Notes under the pieces: generated by a model
The model's database searches: none
What the model was told of the DNA's origin: nothing
Seen by the model: the letters and a program-made list of their open reading frames with translations, nothing else
Position numbers and translations under genes: made by a program
Assembly (NCBI GenBank): GCA_017444015.1
Contig: JAFSXN010000011.1
Coordinates: 1-64,000, forward strand
Direction: 5' to 3'
Length of the DNA: 64,000 bases
Source of the DNA: Lachnospiraceae bacterium
GTDB lineage: Bacteria; Bacillota; Clostridia; Lachnospirales; Lachnospiraceae
Part shown: one piece after another, positions 25,313 to 34,902 of the stretch
How positions within the stretch are numbered: the first letter of the stretch is position 1
How the letters are laid out: each line of letters begins with the position of its first letter

Positions 25313-26319
25313 GTTCGGTTTTATCCTACTCCTTTAACGCGATAGCCCCGATCCTTCTTCTGATTTTAGTAGGCTACTACTGCAGAAGGTCGGGGCTGTT
25401 AAGCCTTTCCGCGATAAAGGAGATCAATCGCTTCGACTTTCGCTTCGGCCTGTCGTGCCTGATGTTTGTCAATATCTATGAGATCGGAGAGTTTCGGGAT
25501 ATTCCGCTGGATATTCTGGCTTTTACGTTAGGGATGCTCGTACTGTTTACCGTGATCGGTTTTCTGATCGCGGGAAAAATCACGAACCGGGACGATCGAA
25601 AGGGTGTGATCATCCAGGCCTGCTTCCGGTCGAATTACGCGATCATCGGCATCGTACTGGCGCAGGAGCTTGCGGGACAGAAGGGGGCGACCCTTGCGAC
25701 CCTCTTTCAGCTTCCGACAGTGATTTATTTCAATTTTGTTTCAGTCATCGTTTTAAGTATTTATTCTGAGAAGAAGGAGAAGATCGATTTTAAGGGGATC
25801 TGCAAAAAGCTTTCTAAGAATCCGCTGATCGTCGGACTGATCGCTGGCGTGATCGCTTTGGGCATAAGGCAGGTGGTTCCGTTTGGAGCGGATGGAGAAC
25901 TTGTATTTAAGTTCGATCGGGATCTTCCCTGGTTCTATTCGGCGGTAAAGAACCTGAGCCGGATGGCGACCCCTCTTGCGCTTGTTGCTCTCGGGGGGCA
26001 GTTAGAGCTTTCGGATACGAAGGAATTCGGGAGGGAGCTGCGCCTCGGTGTTCTGTGCAGACTCGTGATGGCTCCCGTTGTGGGCTTTTCTCTGGCCGTT
26101 CTGTTGAATGCCCTCGGGGTCTTTCGCCTGACACCGGAGAGCTGCGCGATGATGGTGGCGGCGTTTGGCTCGCCTATGGCCGTCTCCAGTGTTGTCATGA
26201 GCGCGGAGATGGGAGCGGACGATGTTTTTGCCGGTCAGATCGTCGTCTGGACAAGTATTCTCAGTATGCTGAGTTTATTCATAATAACGGGAATCCTTCG
26301 AGGATTCGGGTATCTGTAG
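25309..26319 (+). CDS. AEC-family transporter
   Basis: A 336-residue membrane protein of the auxin efflux carrier (AEC) family, with about ten hydrophobic segments in two inverted halves. Recognisable parts are SFNAIAPILLLILVGYYCRR at the start, GVIIQACFRSNYAIIGIVLA after the first half, and PLALVALGGQLELS in the second half. Bacterial members export or exchange organic acids such as malate or malonate. The start codon at 25309 overlaps the yhcH stop as ATGA, so translation is coupled; a GTG further upstream inside yhcH was not chosen. It may export an acidic end product of the island. A strong terminator closes the operon. Confidence 0.88.
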   Translation: MSSVLSYSFNAIAPILLLILVGYYCRRSGLLSLSAIKEINRFDFRFGLSCLMFVNIYEIGEFRDIPLDILAFTLGMLVLFTVIGFLIAGKITNRDDRKGVIIQACFRSNYAIIGIVLAQELAGQKGATLATLFQLPTVIYFNFVSVIVLSIYSEKKEKIDFKGICKKLSKNPLIVGLIAGVIALGIRQVVPFGADGELVFKFDRDLPWFYSAVKNLSRMATPLALVALGGQLELSDTKEFGRELRLGVLCRLVMAPVVGFSLAVLLNALGVFRLTPESCAMMVAAFGSPMAVSSVVMSAEMGADDVFAGQIVVWTSILSMLSLFIITGILRGFGYL

Positions 26320-26325
26320 GACTTG

Positions 26326-26365
26326 CGGAATCATTATATTTGCGATATAATGATTCCGTATTTTT
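26326..26365 (+). terminator. Strong intrinsic terminator after AEC gene
   Basis: CGGAATCATTATAT (26326-26339) pairs perfectly with ATATAATGATTCCG (26345-26358) over TTGCG, followed by TATTTTT. This marks the end of the sugar-acid island transcript. Confidence 0.9.
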
Positions 26366-26435
26366 CGTTGATCCGTAAAGAGGGTTTCGGATCATACATA
26401 TGTTATTATGAAGAAAGTAATACAGGAGGGGGAAA

Positions 26436-27299
26436 ATGAACAGGGTAACGTTATTGGACGGTGCCGTCGGTACGAGTCTCTGGGCGAAGTCGGACGGAGA
26501 TCGTTCGCCGGTATGGCAGTATAATATTACAAAACAGGATATCGTAAAGGAGCTTCTCGGGGAATATATCGATGCCGGGAGCGAGATGCTTCTTTCCAAT
26601 ACTTTCGGGATCAACCGGCCGATCGCGGAGCGTTTTTCGTACAATGTTTCCGATGTCGTAAAGAACGCGATGGAGCTGCTTAATGAGGTGGCCGGAAGCA
26701 GGAAGACGCTTTCGGGCGAAAAGGTCCAGACGATTTTTTCCTCGGGTCCGCTTTCTTCGATGCTTGAGCCCTACGGAGATCTCGAGGAGGATGAGTGCTT
26801 TGAGATCTATGACGAGCTGGTTAAGGCTGCTGTAGCCGAAAAGCCCGATTATATATGGTTTCAGACCTTTATGGATCTGAATATGATGGAGATTGCCGTC
26901 AAGGCTGCCAGCCAGTATGACGTGCCGATCTTTTGTACGTTGAGCTTTACCGAGGTCGGGAAGACGATGTTTGGTAATTCTCCGGAGGATATGGTGGAGA
27001 CGCTTGCTCCCTATGACAAGGTAAAGGCCGTAGGATTAAACTGCTCGGTAGGGCCGGAGAGCGGCGTTGCAATAATTAAGAGCTTCCACGAATGTACCGA
27101 ACTTCCGTTGATCTTTAAGCCGAACGCAGGAATTCCGATCACGGGCAGCGGCGGCAAGAGCGAGATCCGATTCGACGCGGAAACCTTCGCGAAGGACTCT
27201 CTTCCGGCTTTGGATTACGGTGTGAAATATATCGGCGGCTGCTGCGGCTCCGATCCGTCTTATATCAAAGTCCTGAAGGAAATGATCGAAAACGGCTGA
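26436..27299 (+). CDS. Homocysteine S-methyltransferase family protein
   Basis: A 287-residue barrel protein of the homocysteine methyltransferase family (MetH N-terminal, BHMT and MmuM relatives), which transfers a methyl group to a zinc-bound thiol. It starts LLDGAVGTSLWAK and carries LSNTFGINRP; the zinc cysteines are visible in GLNCSVGPE and GGCCGSDPS. It is a stand-alone domain without cobalamin or folate domains, so either S-methylmethionine/betaine-type chemistry or partnership with a separate corrinoid protein is possible. AGGAGGGGG precedes the ATG. A diguanylate cyclase gene follows after 23 bases. Confidence 0.85.
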   Translation: MNRVTLLDGAVGTSLWAKSDGDRSPVWQYNITKQDIVKELLGEYIDAGSEMLLSNTFGINRPIAERFSYNVSDVVKNAMELLNEVAGSRKTLSGEKVQTIFSSGPLSSMLEPYGDLEEDECFEIYDELVKAAVAEKPDYIWFQTFMDLNMMEIAVKAASQYDVPIFCTLSFTEVGKTMFGNSPEDMVETLAPYDKVKAVGLNCSVGPESGVAIIKSFHECTELPLIFKPNAGIPITGSGGKSEIRFDAETFAKDSLPALDYGVKYIGGCCGSDPSYIKVLKEMIENG

Positions 27300-27322
27300 T
27301 CCTGCCATGAAAGAGCGGAAAA

Positions 27323-28414
27323 ATGAAAGAGATATCGTTTCAGAAGCTGCTTAATTTCATAAATAAGGATATCGAGGCCCAGGACGAAAGCAAAACGCTG
27401 GCGATCCTGATTCGTTCCTCGTCGTTGATACTTGCGGCGGCGACGCTTGCTATGTCGATCGGGGTCATTGCGGGGGGGCATTACGCGTTGTCGTGTATTT
27501 TCCTTCTGCTGATGGCGGTATTTTGCCTGATTTTTTATCTGACCTATCACGGATCGATCTTTCGGACTCTCGTGGTGCTAAACGCCGGGGTCATGTGCCT
27601 GATGATCGGCGCAACGACCCTGTTTTCCTGGATTTCCGGTTTCCGCCCCTATGTTTATTTTATCATCCTTGTGTATTTCTTCTATACGAAGACTTCCCTG
27701 GAAAAACAGCTTGCGGCGGTGGGAGGAAATATCCTGATTTTGTTTGTCCTGGCGTTTCTTTTCTATGGGAGAGAAGAGGGGCCGTTAGGAAATCCGACCT
27801 ATATTTTCCTGATCAACCTGATCACCCAGCCGGCTCTTTTCATGGCGGTCGGGGCCAGCTTTGCGAGTAAGTTCGCAAGGACGGAATATAAGCTGTATCA
27901 GTATAATCTACAGCTGAAGAAGCTGGCCGGATCGGATCCTTTGACGGGGCTTATGAACCGGAGAAATATGTTGGATATCATCGGGGAGCTGCTGCCGAAA
28001 ATGGCCAGAGGCGATGAGATGCTTTCGGTTGCCATCGGAGATATCGACTTTTTCAAGAAGGTCAACGATTCCAGAGGCCATGACTGCGGGGACTATGTTC
28101 TGACGGAGCTTTCAAAGCTGTTTGAGAGTTTTATGGAGACGGATAACAAAGGCTACGTTGCCAGGTGGGGCGGCGAGGAGTTTCTGTTTGTCTTTACCAG
28201 TGGGAACGGAGATAATGCCTTTGTTGAGCTGGAGGATCTGCGAAACAGGGTCGAAAAGATGGTCCTAGAGTTTGCGGGGCATGAATTTAAGATTACCATG
28301 ACCTTCGGTCTGGAGGAGCATACCGTGGACTGGGATATCGACGAGACAATCAAGCGTGCCGATGAGAAGCTCTATATCGGTAAGGAATCGGGGCGGAACA
28401 AGGTAGTATATTAA
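27323..28414 (+). CDS. Membrane-anchored diguanylate cyclase (GGDEF)
   Basis: A 363-residue protein with about six N-terminal hydrophobic segments (roughly 30-190) and a C-terminal GGDEF domain (about 205-360) that makes cyclic di-GMP from two GTP. The domain has DPLTGLMNRRNM, IGDIDFFKKVNDSRGHDCGD and the active-site RWGGEEF, so it should be catalytically competent; no EAL domain is present. The RxxD inhibitory-site motif was not clearly located. It begins 23 bases after the methyltransferase gene and is closed by a terminator. The N-terminal membrane part, of unknown family, presumably senses the signal. Confidence 0.92.
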   Translation: MKEISFQKLLNFINKDIEAQDESKTLAILIRSSSLILAAATLAMSIGVIAGGHYALSCIFLLLMAVFCLIFYLTYHGSIFRTLVVLNAGVMCLMIGATTLFSWISGFRPYVYFIILVYFFYTKTSLEKQLAAVGGNILILFVLAFLFYGREEGPLGNPTYIFLINLITQPALFMAVGASFASKFARTEYKLYQYNLQLKKLAGSDPLTGLMNRRNMLDIIGELLPKMARGDEMLSVAIGDIDFFKKVNDSRGHDCGDYVLTELSKLFESFMETDNKGYVARWGGEEFLFVFTSGNGDNAFVELEDLRNRVEKMVLEFAGHEFKITMTFGLEEHTVDWDIDETIKRADEKLYIGKESGRNKVVY

Positions 28415-28443
28415 AGCAAGAGCATAATTATAGGGCATGTAAG

Positions 28444-28476
28444 ATCCGGAGGGATGGCGTATTCCTTCCGGATTTT
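28444..28476 (+). terminator. Intrinsic terminator after diguanylate cyclase gene
   Basis: ATCCGGAGGGA (28444-28454) pairs with TCCTTCCGGAT (28463-28473) with one G-U pair, followed by TTTTCTC. It separates the cyclase from ispG. Confidence 0.75.
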
Positions 28477-28497
28477 CTCAGTATTGGGAGGGGAAGT

Positions 28498-29562
28498 ATG
28501 AGCTACAGGGAAAATACGAAAATCGTAAGAATCGGCGACGTAAAAATCGGCGGAGGGAATCCGATCCGGATCCAGTCGATGACAAATACAAAGACAGAGG
28601 ATAGTAAAGGAACGATCCGGCAGATTAAACAGCTGACAGAGGCCGGCTGCGAGATCATCCGCTGTACCGTTCCGAACAGGGAGGCGGCAGAGGCCTTAAA
28701 GGAGATCAAACGGGCAATTCGTATCCCGCTTGTTGCGGATATCCATTTTGACTATAAGATGGCTATCGCCGCCATCGAAAACGGAGCGGATAAGATCCGG
28801 ATCAATCCCGGAAATATCGGCGGAAAAGAGGCACTGGCTTGTGTCGTTTCGGCGGCAAAGGAAAGAAATATCCCGATCCGCGTCGGCGTAAACGGAGGAT
28901 CGCTTGAAAAGGAGCTTTTGGAAAAATACGGGGGCGTGACTGCGGAGGGGATCGTCGAGAGCGCTTTGATGAAGGTCCGCCAGATTGAAGAGCTTTCCTA
29001 TGATAATCTGGTCGTCAGTATCAAATCCTCGAATGCATTGATGTGCGTAAAAGCGCATGAGCTTCTGGCTCCGAAATGTCCTTATCCTTTGCACGTAGGA
29101 ATTACGGAGGCAGGTACGGTGGGAGCAGGTAATATCAAATCCGCCGTTGGTCTGGGGATTATCCTCTATGAAGGGATCGGGGATACGATCCGCGTTTCTC
29201 TCACGGGAGACCCGATCGAGGAAATCGTTTCCGCAAAGAGGATTTTAAAGACCTTAGGGCTGAGACAGGGAGGGATCGAGATCGTTTCCTGCCCTACCTG
29301 CGGCCGGACCGAGATCGATCTGGTCACGCTTGCGGGCATGGTCGAAAAAATGTCCATGCGTTATGATAAACTGAATCTGAAGATCGCGGTTATGGGCTGT
29401 GTCGTAAACGGCCCGGGGGAAGCAAGGGAAGCGGATCTTGGGATCGCAGGCGGAAAGGGCGAGGGCCTTTTGATCAAACGGGGAGAGATCATCCGCAAGC
29501 TGAAGGAGGAAGAGCTGCTGCCTGCTCTGGAGGAAGAGCTTTCGCGTTGGGAGGAAGTATAA
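28498..29562 (+). CDS. ispG: 4-hydroxy-3-methylbut-2-enyl diphosphate synthase (IspG/GcpE)
   Basis: The penultimate enzyme of the methylerythritol phosphate isoprenoid pathway, 354 residues, with an N-terminal barrel (NPIRIQSMTNTKTEDS, VADIHFDYKMA, IRINPGNIGG) and a C-terminal [4Fe-4S] domain with the cysteines in SCPTCGRTE and GCVVNGPGE. Flavodoxin or ferredoxin supplies electrons. GGGAGGGGAAG precedes the ATG. In many Clostridia it follows uppS, cdsA, dxr and rseP; here a terminator and the cyclase gene stand upstream. polC follows after two bases. Confidence 0.97.
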   Translation: MSYRENTKIVRIGDVKIGGGNPIRIQSMTNTKTEDSKGTIRQIKQLTEAGCEIIRCTVPNREAAEALKEIKRAIRIPLVADIHFDYKMAIAAIENGADKIRINPGNIGGKEALACVVSAAKERNIPIRVGVNGGSLEKELLEKYGGVTAEGIVESALMKVRQIEELSYDNLVVSIKSSNALMCVKAHELLAPKCPYPLHVGITEAGTVGAGNIKSAVGLGIILYEGIGDTIRVSLTGDPIEEIVSAKRILKTLGLRQGGIEIVSCPTCGRTEIDLVTLAGMVEKMSMRYDKLNLKIAVMGCVVNGPGEAREADLGIAGGKGEGLLIKRGEIIRKLKEEELLPALEEELSRWEEV

Positions 29563-29564
29563 GG

Positions 29565-32500
29565 ATGGAAGTAAAAAACAGCAGGGAGAAGAAGTTTTTT
29601 GAGGCGTTTCGGACGCTTGAGCTTACGAATGGTTTGTCCGGGATGTTAAAGGATACGGTCATAGAGCATATCATTCACCATAAGGGCGAGGACAGGATCA
29701 AGATCTTTCTTCGAAGCGATCATATCATTGGAAGAGAAGAGCTTACACAGGCGGAAAAGGAGATCGAGAAGCAGCTGTTTCAGGGAAAGCAGACGGCGGT
29801 CCGCATCTACGAGCGCTTCGAGCTGCCGAAGCGCTATGATCTTTCCGCGATTTTTGACGAATACAGGGATAGTCTGCTCTTTGAGATCCGGTGTCTCGAC
29901 AGGCTGCTTTATACCGTTTTTAAGAACGCGGAGGCGAAGGTTTCTTCGGATTGCATCACGCTGGGACTGGATAACCAGATGACGCAGGCTGTTCTGGAAC
30001 AAAAGCTGTCCTCCTATTTTGAGAGGATCTTTTCGGAGCGGTTTCAGCTTCCGGTAGAGGTGCGTTATACCTACCGGAGCATGAAGAGACAGAAGGGCTA
30101 TGTTTCTTCGGCTTCCCGCTTTGAGAATGAGCTTCAGCTGATCCGCTTTTCCTATGAAAAACAGAAGGAGGGGGCTGTCGGGGAGTCTTCAGAGACCTTG
30201 GGCGAGGCTTCTCCCACCTCTGAAAAGACTGCGAAGAGGGAGAGAAAACAGGGAAACGGCGGAAACGGCAACGGCTCAGATCCATCAGGCTCCTTCAGTC
30301 GGTTCAAAGCAAAGGGCAGGGTGAATCATCCGGATCTCATCTACGGGAAATATATCGAAGAGGAGCCGATCCCCATTGCTGAGACCTACGGCGTGACCGG
30401 AGAAGTGACGGTCAGAGGACGGATCATACGTTTTGAAAGCAGGGAGACCAAGTCGGGGAAGACCATCTTTATTTTTGAGCTGACCGATTATACCGATACG
30501 GTGGCTGTCAAGATGTTCCCGCGGGATGAAGCGAAGGAGGAGCTTGCGGCTGCTCTTAAGGAGGGGAATTGCGTCCTTTTACGCGGAGAGTCCGGGCTCG
30601 ACAGCTTTGACGGAGAATTCTCCATCAGCCGGGTCTATGGGTTGATGAAGAGCGCGGATATCGACAGCGAGAATAAGCGTGTGGACCTTGCGGAGGTAAA
30701 GCGGGTCGAGCTGCACTGCCATACGAAGATGAGCGATATGGACGGTGTCAGCGACGTTTCCGATATCATAAAACGGGCCGCGGGCTGGGGGCAGAAGGCG
30801 ATCGCGATCACAGATCACGGTCTTGTTCAGGCCTTTACCGATGCCTTCCATACTCTCCAGAAGCTCGGCGATAAATATCCGGATTTCAAGCTGATCTACG
30901 GCATGGAGGGGTACCTTGTGGACGATACGGTAAAGATCTGTGTCGAGCCCGGGGACCATCGGCTGGATGGCAGCTTTGTGATCTTTGATATCGAGACCAC
31001 CGGTTTTTCTCCGGAAGAGGACGAGATCATAGAGATCGGAGCCGTCCGGGTAGAAAACGGAGAGGTCAAAGGGACCTTTTCCGAATTTGTCGATCCGGGG
31101 CGTCCGATTCCCTACCGGATCACGCAGCTGACCGGTATAACCAATGAAATGGTAAGCGGCGCGGAGGGGATCGATACGGTGCTTCCCGAATTCCTGGCCT
31201 TTTCGGAGGGGGCGGTTTTTGTCGCGCATAACGCTTCCTTTGATACGAGCTTTATCCGGGAGAAGGCAAAGCGTCTGGGACTTGCTGCGCCCAACTCCTA
31301 TGTCGATACCGTAGGGCTTGCGAGACTTCTTCTTTCGAAGCTGTCCAGATTCAAGCTGGATACGGTAGCAAAAGCCCTGAATGTTGTTCTGAAAAACCAT
31401 CACCGGGCAGTGGACGATGCCGAGGCCTGTGCCGGGATCTTTTTAAAGCTTTCCGACCTTTTGAAGCAGCAAGGGATCAATACGCTTGAAGAGATCAATG
31501 AACTGTCGGAGAAATCGGATGAGATCATAAAAAAGGCACCGACCTATCATGTGATCCTGCTTGCCAAGAACGAGATCGGACGGATCAATCTGTACCGCCT
31601 GGTTTCACTTTCCCATACGAAGTATTTTCAAAAGGTCCAGCGCATTCCCAAGAGCCTGATCGAGAAGTACAGAGAGGGCCTGATCATCGGCTCGGCCTGT
31701 GAGGCGGGAGAGCTGTATCGGGCGCTCTTAGAGGAAAAGAGCGAAGAGGAGATCCAAAGGATCGTGAATTTCTATGATTATCTGGAGATCCAGCCCTGCG
31801 GGAACAACGCGTTTCTGATCGAGGAAAAAAAGCACGATAAGGACAATTCCATCGAGTATAAAAAGTACGAGAAGATCAATTCCATTGAGGATATACAGAA
31901 GCTCAATCGAAGGATCGTAGAACTGGGTGAGCGGTATCATAAGCCCGTAGCGGCTACCTGTGACGTTCACTTTCTGGATCCGGAGGATGAGGTTTACCGC
32001 CGTATTATTATGACAGGAAACGGCTTTAAGGACGCGGATTCCCAGGCCCCGCTGTTCCTTCGGACGACGGAGGAGATGTTAGGGGAATTTTCCTACCTGG
32101 GGGCGGAAAAGGCCTATGAGGTCGTTGTGGAAAATACGGTGAAGATCGCGAATATGGTAGATCGGATCGAGCCGGTCCGGCCGGATAAATGTCCCCCGGT
32201 TATCCCGGATTCCGACGGGATCTTAAAGGATATCTGCTATCGGAAGGCGCATGAAATCTACGGAGAAACGCTGCCGGGGATCGTTGAAGAGAGGCTTGAA
32301 AAGGAACTGAATTCGATTATTACCAACGGATTTGCGGTAATGTATATCATTGCACAAAAGTTGGTCTGGAAGTCGGTAGAGGATGGCTATCTGGTCGGCT
32401 CCAGAGGATCGGTGGGCTCCTCCTTAGTTGCTACCATGGCGGGGATCACCGAGGTCAATCCACTGCCGCCGCACTATCTCTGCCCCTCCTGTCATTATGT

Positions 32501-34109
32501 GGATTTTGATTCCGAAGAGGTAAAGGCCTACGCCGGAAGAGCGGGCTGCGATATGCCGGATCGGATCTGTCCGAACTGCGGAAAGCCTCTGTCCAAGGAG
32601 GGCTTTGATATTCCGTTTGAGACCTTCTTAGGCTTTAAGGGGGATAAGGAGCCGGATATCGATCTGAACTTCTCCGGGGAGTATCAGAGTAAGGCGCATA
32701 AATATACGGAGGTGATCTTCGGCGACGGACAGACCTACCGGGCCGGGACCATCGGTACGCTTGCGGATAAGACGGCGTATGGCTATGTTAAAAAATATTT
32801 TGAGGAAAAGGGGATCAAAAAACGGGCCTGTGAGATCAACCGGATCACAAAGGGCTGTACGGGGATCCATCGGACGACCGGACAGCATCCGGGCGGGATC
32901 ATTGTCCTGCCTTTAGGGGAGGAGATCACGACCTTTACGCCGATCCAGCATCCGGCCAATCGTGCGGAGACCGGGATCATAACAACGCATTTTGATTACC
33001 ATTCCATCGATCATAATCTGTTAAAGCTGGATATCCTCGGACACGATGATCCGACGATGATCCGGATGCTGCAGGATCTGACGGATACGGATCCGACGAA
33101 GGTTCCGTTAGATGATAAGGAGGTCATGACGCTGTTTCAGGATACGAAGGCCCTGGGGATCTCGCCCTCGGATATCGGGGGGACGAGGCTTGGGACTCTC
33201 GGGGTGCCGGAATTTGGTACGGACTTTGCGATGCAGATGTTAATTGACGCAAAGCCTCAGGCGTTTTCCGATCTTGTTCGGATCGCGGGGCTTGCCCATG
33301 GGACCGATGTATGGCTCGGAAACGCTGAGACCCTGATCAAGGAGGGGAAAGCTACCATCGCGACGGCGATCTGTACCAGAGACGATATTATGGTCTATCT
33401 GATCAATCAGGGGCTGGATCCGGCAATGGCCTTTTCCATTATGGAAAACGTCCGAAAGGGGAACGTGGCAAAGGGAAAGTGCGCTCAGTGGCCCGAATGG
33501 GAAAAGGCTATGACAGAGGCCGGCGTTCCGGACTGGTATATCTGGTCCTGTACAAAGATCCAGTATATGTTCCCGAAGGCGCACGCGGCGGCCTATGTTA
33601 TGATGGCGTGGCGGATCGCCTACTATAAGGTGAACTATCCGTTAGCGTACTACTGCGCGTATTTTTCGATCCGCGCGGACGGCATGAACTATGAGAAGAT
33701 GTGCCAGGGACTGGAGACCCTGGAGAACTGGCTTGAGGATTATAAAAAGAGATCGGAGGAGCTGTCGAAGAAGGAAGAGGACGAGCTTCGGGAGATGCGT
33801 CTTGCGGAGGAGATGTATAAAAGAGGCTTTGAGTTTATGCCGATCGATCTGTTTGCCGCAGAGGCGCATAAATGCCGGATGATCAACGGAAAGATCATGC
33901 CGAGACTTGACTGTATCGACGGTCTGGGCGGTACGACGGCGGATTCGGTCTACAACGCCTGCAAGGACGGCGCTTTCCTTTCCAAGCAGGATTTTCAGGA
34001 GCGGACCGGGGCGAATCAGACGGTGATGGAGACACTGATCCGATTGGGGATCTTAAACGGCCTTCCGGACACGAACCAGCTCAGTATATTTGATCTGATG
34101 ACTGGATAA
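29565..34109 (+). CDS. polC: DNA polymerase III alpha subunit, PolC type
   Basis: The Gram-positive replicative polymerase, 1514 residues. Order of domains: N-terminal region, OB fold (GEVTVRGRIIRFESRETKSG, about 285), PHP domain beginning VELHCHTKMSDMDGVS, inserted DnaQ-type proofreading exonuclease (FDIETTGFSPEEDEI, about 485), remaining PHP, polymerase palm with KEPDIDLNFSGEYQ (about 1030), a zinc module (CPSCHY and CPNCGK) typical of PolC, fingers, and C-terminal helix-hairpin-helix. A low-complexity Gly/Asn stretch lies near residue 230. The ATG at 29565 has GGGAGGAAG seven bases upstream; the in-frame start at 29547 lies inside ispG. It is coupled to ispG. Confidence 0.98.
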   Translation: MEVKNSREKKFFEAFRTLELTNGLSGMLKDTVIEHIIHHKGEDRIKIFLRSDHIIGREELTQAEKEIEKQLFQGKQTAVRIYERFELPKRYDLSAIFDEYRDSLLFEIRCLDRLLYTVFKNAEAKVSSDCITLGLDNQMTQAVLEQKLSSYFERIFSERFQLPVEVRYTYRSMKRQKGYVSSASRFENELQLIRFSYEKQKEGAVGESSETLGEASPTSEKTAKRERKQGNGGNGNGSDPSGSFSRFKAKGRVNHPDLIYGKYIEEEPIPIAETYGVTGEVTVRGRIIRFESRETKSGKTIFIFELTDYTDTVAVKMFPRDEAKEELAAALKEGNCVLLRGESGLDSFDGEFSISRVYGLMKSADIDSENKRVDLAEVKRVELHCHTKMSDMDGVSDVSDIIKRAAGWGQKAIAITDHGLVQAFTDAFHTLQKLGDKYPDFKLIYGMEGYLVDDTVKICVEPGDHRLDGSFVIFDIETTGFSPEEDEIIEIGAVRVENGEVKGTFSEFVDPGRPIPYRITQLTGITNEMVSGAEGIDTVLPEFLAFSEGAVFVAHNASFDTSFIREKAKRLGLAAPNSYVDTVGLARLLLSKLSRFKLDTVAKALNVVLKNHHRAVDDAEACAGIFLKLSDLLKQQGINTLEEINELSEKSDEIIKKAPTYHVILLAKNEIGRINLYRLVSLSHTKYFQKVQRIPKSLIEKYREGLIIGSACEAGELYRALLEEKSEEEIQRIVNFYDYLEIQPCGNNAFLIEEKKHDKDNSIEYKKYEKINSIEDIQKLNRRIVELGERYHKPVAATCDVHFLDPEDEVYRRIIMTGNGFKDADSQAPLFLRTTEEMLGEFSYLGAEKAYEVVVENTVKIANMVDRIEPVRPDKCPPVIPDSDGILKDICYRKAHEIYGETLPGIVEERLEKELNSIITNGFAVMYIIAQKLVWKSVEDGYLVGSRGSVGSSLVATMAGITEVNPLPPHYLCPSCHYVDFDSEEVKAYAGRAGCDMPDRICPNCGKPLSKEGFDIPFETFLGFKGDKEPDIDLNFSGEYQSKAHKYTEVIFGDGQTYRAGTIGTLADKTAYGYVKKYFEEKGIKKRACEINRITKGCTGIHRTTGQHPGGIIVLPLGEEITTFTPIQHPANRAETGIITTHFDYHSIDHNLLKLDILGHDDPTMIRMLQDLTDTDPTKVPLDDKEVMTLFQDTKALGISPSDIGGTRLGTLGVPEFGTDFAMQMLIDAKPQAFSDLVRIAGLAHGTDVWLGNAETLIKEGKATIATAICTRDDIMVYLINQGLDPAMAFSIMENVRKGNVAKGKCAQWPEWEKAMTEAGVPDWYIWSCTKIQYMFPKAHAAAYVMMAWRIAYYKVNYPLAYYCAYFSIRADGMNYEKMCQGLETLENWLEDYKKRSEELSKKEEDELREMRLAEEMYKRGFEFMPIDLFAAEAHKCRMINGKIMPRLDCIDGLGGTTADSVYNACKDGAFLSKQDFQERTGANQTVMETLIRLGILNGLPDTNQLSIFDLMTG

Positions 34110-34182
34110 TGGGTATTAAAAAAATGGATGAGGCTCATCTGGTTTGCTGCAGCGCCCCAGACAAGCCCCTAAGTAAAGGAAA

Positions 34183-34201
34183 ATGGGTTACCCCAACCCA
34201 T
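34183..34201. other. Small hairpin in the polC-mscL gap
   Basis: ATGGGTT (34183-34189) pairs with AACCCAT (34195-34201). It lies between the convergent polC and mscL genes but has no clear T-run on either side, so a termination role is only possible. Nothing else was recognised in 34110-34255. Confidence 0.3.
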
Positions 34202-34255
34202 ACTCCGATTATATCATACTTTTTTCGGGTTGAATAGTATTGTTAACATAAAAAT

Positions 34256-34702
34256 CTATTTCTGATTCTTTAAGAGGTCGCGGATCTCGGTCAGGAGCTT
34301 TTCCTCCGCGGTAGGCTCAGGAGCGGGCTCGGCGGCTTCTTCAGCCTCTTTCTTCCTCTTTGCGATCTCGGCAAACTTGTTCATACTCTTGATGATCGCG
34401 AAAATGACAACCGCCATTAGCAGGAAATTGATAACTGCTGTAATGAAAACACCGTAGTTGAGCGTAGAAGCTCCGGCTTCCTGCGCGGCGGCGAGTGTCG
34501 TATAATGCGAGCCGTCCAGGGCGATGAACCAGTTGGAGAAATCGATTCCGCCGGTGATCAGAGTGATGATCGGCATGATGATATCGTTGACGAGAGAGTT
34601 GATGATCGACTGGAAGGCCCCGCCGATGATAACACCGACAGCCAGATCCATTACGCTGCCTCTCGAAATAAACTCCCTGAATTCCTTAATAAAACTCTTC
34701 AT
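34256..34702 (-). CDS. mscL: Large-conductance mechanosensitive channel
   Basis: MscL, 148 residues, the pressure-release channel opened by membrane tension during osmotic downshock. The N-terminal helix and first membrane segment are canonical ([22 protein letters not shown] is split around residues 6-27), the periplasmic loop is short, and the second segment ([20 protein letters not shown]) is followed by a charged C-terminal bundle with a Glu/Ala/Pro linker ([15 protein letters not shown]) before the final helix. AGGAGGATG lies before the start on this strand. The 200-base gap upstream (34703-34902) shows no gene. Confidence 0.97.
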   Translation of the reverse strand: MKSFIKEFREFISRGSVMDLAVGVIIGGAFQSIINSLVNDIIMPIITLITGGIDFSNWFIALDGSHYTTLAAAQEAGASTLNYGVFITAVINFLLMAVVIFAIIKSMNKFAEIAKRKKEAEEAAEPAPEPTAEEKLLTEIRDLLKNQK

Positions 34703-34902
34703 AACATCCTCCTTTTTTTCTTTAATTGTTCACAAACGAACCCGGAAATACACAGTATTTCTTCGCTGTCTGACTATTTCAACGGATCCGTTTCAAACAG
34801 TTACACATTATATATCAGACCGGGGCATTTTTCAAATCCCTGTCGGATGTACTTATGACTAACAACGGACGGCCAAAGATCTTTGCCGTTCTTTTCCCTG
34901 AT

